Part shown: piece by piece, positions 62,401 through 64,000 of the stretch | Layout: the number at the start of each line of letters is the position of its first letter | Position numbering within the stretch: the first letter of the stretch is position 1 | Source of the DNA: Apostichopus japonicus | Lineage: Eukaryota; Echinodermata; Holothuroidea; Aspidochirotida; Stichopodidae | Length of the DNA stretch: 64,000 bases | Assembly (NCBI RefSeq): GCF_037975245.1 | Contig: NC_092582.1 | Location: 10,828,001-10,892,000, forward strand | Reading direction: 5' to 3' | Notes under the pieces: generated by a model | Seen by the model: the letters and a program-made list of their open reading frames with translations, nothing else | What the model was told of the DNA's origin: nothing | Databases searched by the model: none | Translations under genes and position numbers: made by a program

Positions 62401-64000
62401 ATGGCTTGGCGCACTGTACGAGCTGATGAGCGAGGCTCTCTTTTGCATCGGTGGTTCGAGTCCCCGGTGATGACGTCTTTTGCCGATCTTTTACAGCGAG
62501 TGCCTACATGGGGAGCTGTAAGTATTAGTTAATCCACCGAATATCTCAGTCCATACAGTGGCGCGATGGCTTGGCGCACTGTACGAGCTGATGAGCGAGG
62601 CTCTCTTTTGCATCGGTGGTTCGAGTCCCCGGTGATGACGTCTTTTGCCGATCTTTTACAGCGAGTGCCTACATGGGGAGCTGTAAGTATTAGTTAATCC
62701 ACCGAATATCTCAGTCCATACAGTGGCGCGATGGCTTGGCGCACTGTACGAGCTGATGAGCGAGGCTCTCTTTTGCATCGGTGGTTCGAGTCCCCGGTGA
62801 TGACGTCTTTTGCCGATCTTTTACAGCGAGTGCCTACATGGGGAGCTGTAAGTATTAGTTAATCCACCGAATATCTCAGTCCATACAGTGGCGCGATGGC
62901 TTGGCGCACTGTACGAGCTGATGAGCGAGGCTCTCTTTTGCATCGGTGGTTCGAGTCCCCGGTGATGACGTCTTTTGCCGATCTTTTACAGCGAGTGCCT
63001 ACATGGGGAGCTGTAAGTATTAGTTAATCCACCGAATATCTCAGTCCATACAGTGGCGCGATGGCTTGGCGCACTGTACGAGCTGATGAGCGAGGCTCTC
63101 TTTTGCATCGGTGGTTCGAGTCCCCGGTGATGACGTCTTTTGCCGATCTTTTACAGCGAGTGCCTACATGGGGAGCTGTAAGTATTAGTTAATCCACCGA
63201 ATATCTCAGTCCATACAGTGGCGCGATGGCTTGGCGCACTGTACGAGCTGATGAGCGAGGCTCTCTTTTGCATCGGTGGTTCGAGTCCCCGGTGATGACG
63301 TCTTTTGCCGATCTTTTACAGCGAGTGCCTACATGGGGAGCTGTAAGTATTAGTTAATCCACCGAATATCTCAGTCCATACAGTGGCGCGATGGCTTGGC
63401 GCACTGTACGAGCTGATGAGCGAGGCTCTCTTTTGCATCGGTGGTTCGAGTCCCCGGTGATGACGTCTTTTGCCGATCTTTTACAGCGAGTGCCTACATG
63501 GGGAGCTGTAAGTATTAGTTAATCCACCGAATATCTCAGTCCATACAGTGGCGCGATGGCTTGGCGCACTGTACGAGCTGATGAGCGAGGCTCTCTTTTG
63601 CATCGGTGGTTCGAGTCCCCGGTGATGACGTCTTTTGCCGATCTTTTACAGCGAGTGCCTACATGGGGAGCTGTAAGTATTAGTTAATCCACCGAATATC
63701 TCAGTCCATACAGTGGCGCGATGGCTTGGCGCACTGTACGAGCTGATGAGCGAGGCTCTCTTTTGCATCGGTGGTTCGAGTCCCCGGTGATGACGTCTTT
63801 TGCCGATCTTTTACAGCGAGTGCCTACATGGGGAGCTGTAAGTATTAGTTAATCCACCGAATATCTCAGTCCATACAGTGGCGCGATGGCTTGGCGCACT
63901 GTACGAGCTGATGAGCGAGGCTCTCTTTTGCATCGGTGGTTCGAGTCCCCGGTGATGACGTCTTTTGCCGATCTTTTACAGCGAGTGCCTACATGGGGAG
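59481..64000 (+). repeat. Perfectly uniform CCGAATAT satellite block
   Basis: About 27 monomers that look identical to each other, all with CCACCGAATAT, running off the window end. There are no indels and no other variants. No gene is present. Confidence 0.93.

Noticed and set aside
1-64000. A CRISPR array
   Set aside because: The repeat is a continuous 165-bp tandem unit with no unique spacers and no cas genes.

Overview
This window is almost entirely one tandem satellite array. It contains no recognisable cellular gene. The monomer is 165 bp, in one orientation, with about 378 copies in view. The array is interrupted once, by a 1,255-bp transposon-like insertion (19959-21213), and once by a run of 100 Ns marking an assembly gap (53289-53388). 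An array of this length and homogeneity, with a near-nucleosomal monomer, an internal Pol III B box and a TTAA-flanked element, points to a eukaryote, probably an animal. I cannot name the taxon. A centromeric, pericentromeric or other heterochromatic location is an inference.

The monomer carries tRNA-like parts. There is an exact B box (GGTTCGAGTCC), an A-box-like TGGCGCGATGG 59 bp upstream, and a perfect 4-bp D-stem (GCGC/GCGC) around a GG-containing loop. T4 runs follow the B box. The acceptor and anticodon stems are not preserved. The unit therefore looks like the head of a tRNA-derived SINE or a decayed tRNA gene that became a satellite. Each monomer also has a good 3' splice site (TTTTACAG) 21 nt upstream of a good 5' splice site (GTAAGTAT).

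Layout: 1-7510 is a nearly uniform consensus block. 7511-18480 holds a higher-order structure: eight copies (five full at exactly 714 bp, three partial) of a cassette of variant monomers, set among 2-11 ordinary monomers. 18481-21889 is a block marked by AACAT, and the transposon sits inside it. 21890-53288 is a mosaic of nested sub-blocks, each marked by one or two diagnostic bases and expanded 2 to 31 times. One of these (23651-27942, 27 monomers) has lost the only stop codon of one minus-strand frame; because 165 is divisible by 3, this opens a 1,525-codon frame that is most likely not a gene. After the gap, 53389-59480 is full of single-base indels and looks like unpolished contig-edge sequence. 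59481-64000 is a perfectly uniform block of the CCGAATAT variant.

The insertion has a precise TTAA target duplication and a 16-bp imperfect terminal inverted repeat (13 of 16 matching), as expected for a TTAA-targeting DNA transposon (piggyBac-like or a non-autonomous derivative). It encodes no transposase that I can recognise. Its centre holds two decayed copies of a roughly 280-bp tandem repeat with protein-coding character, which is the least explained part of the window.
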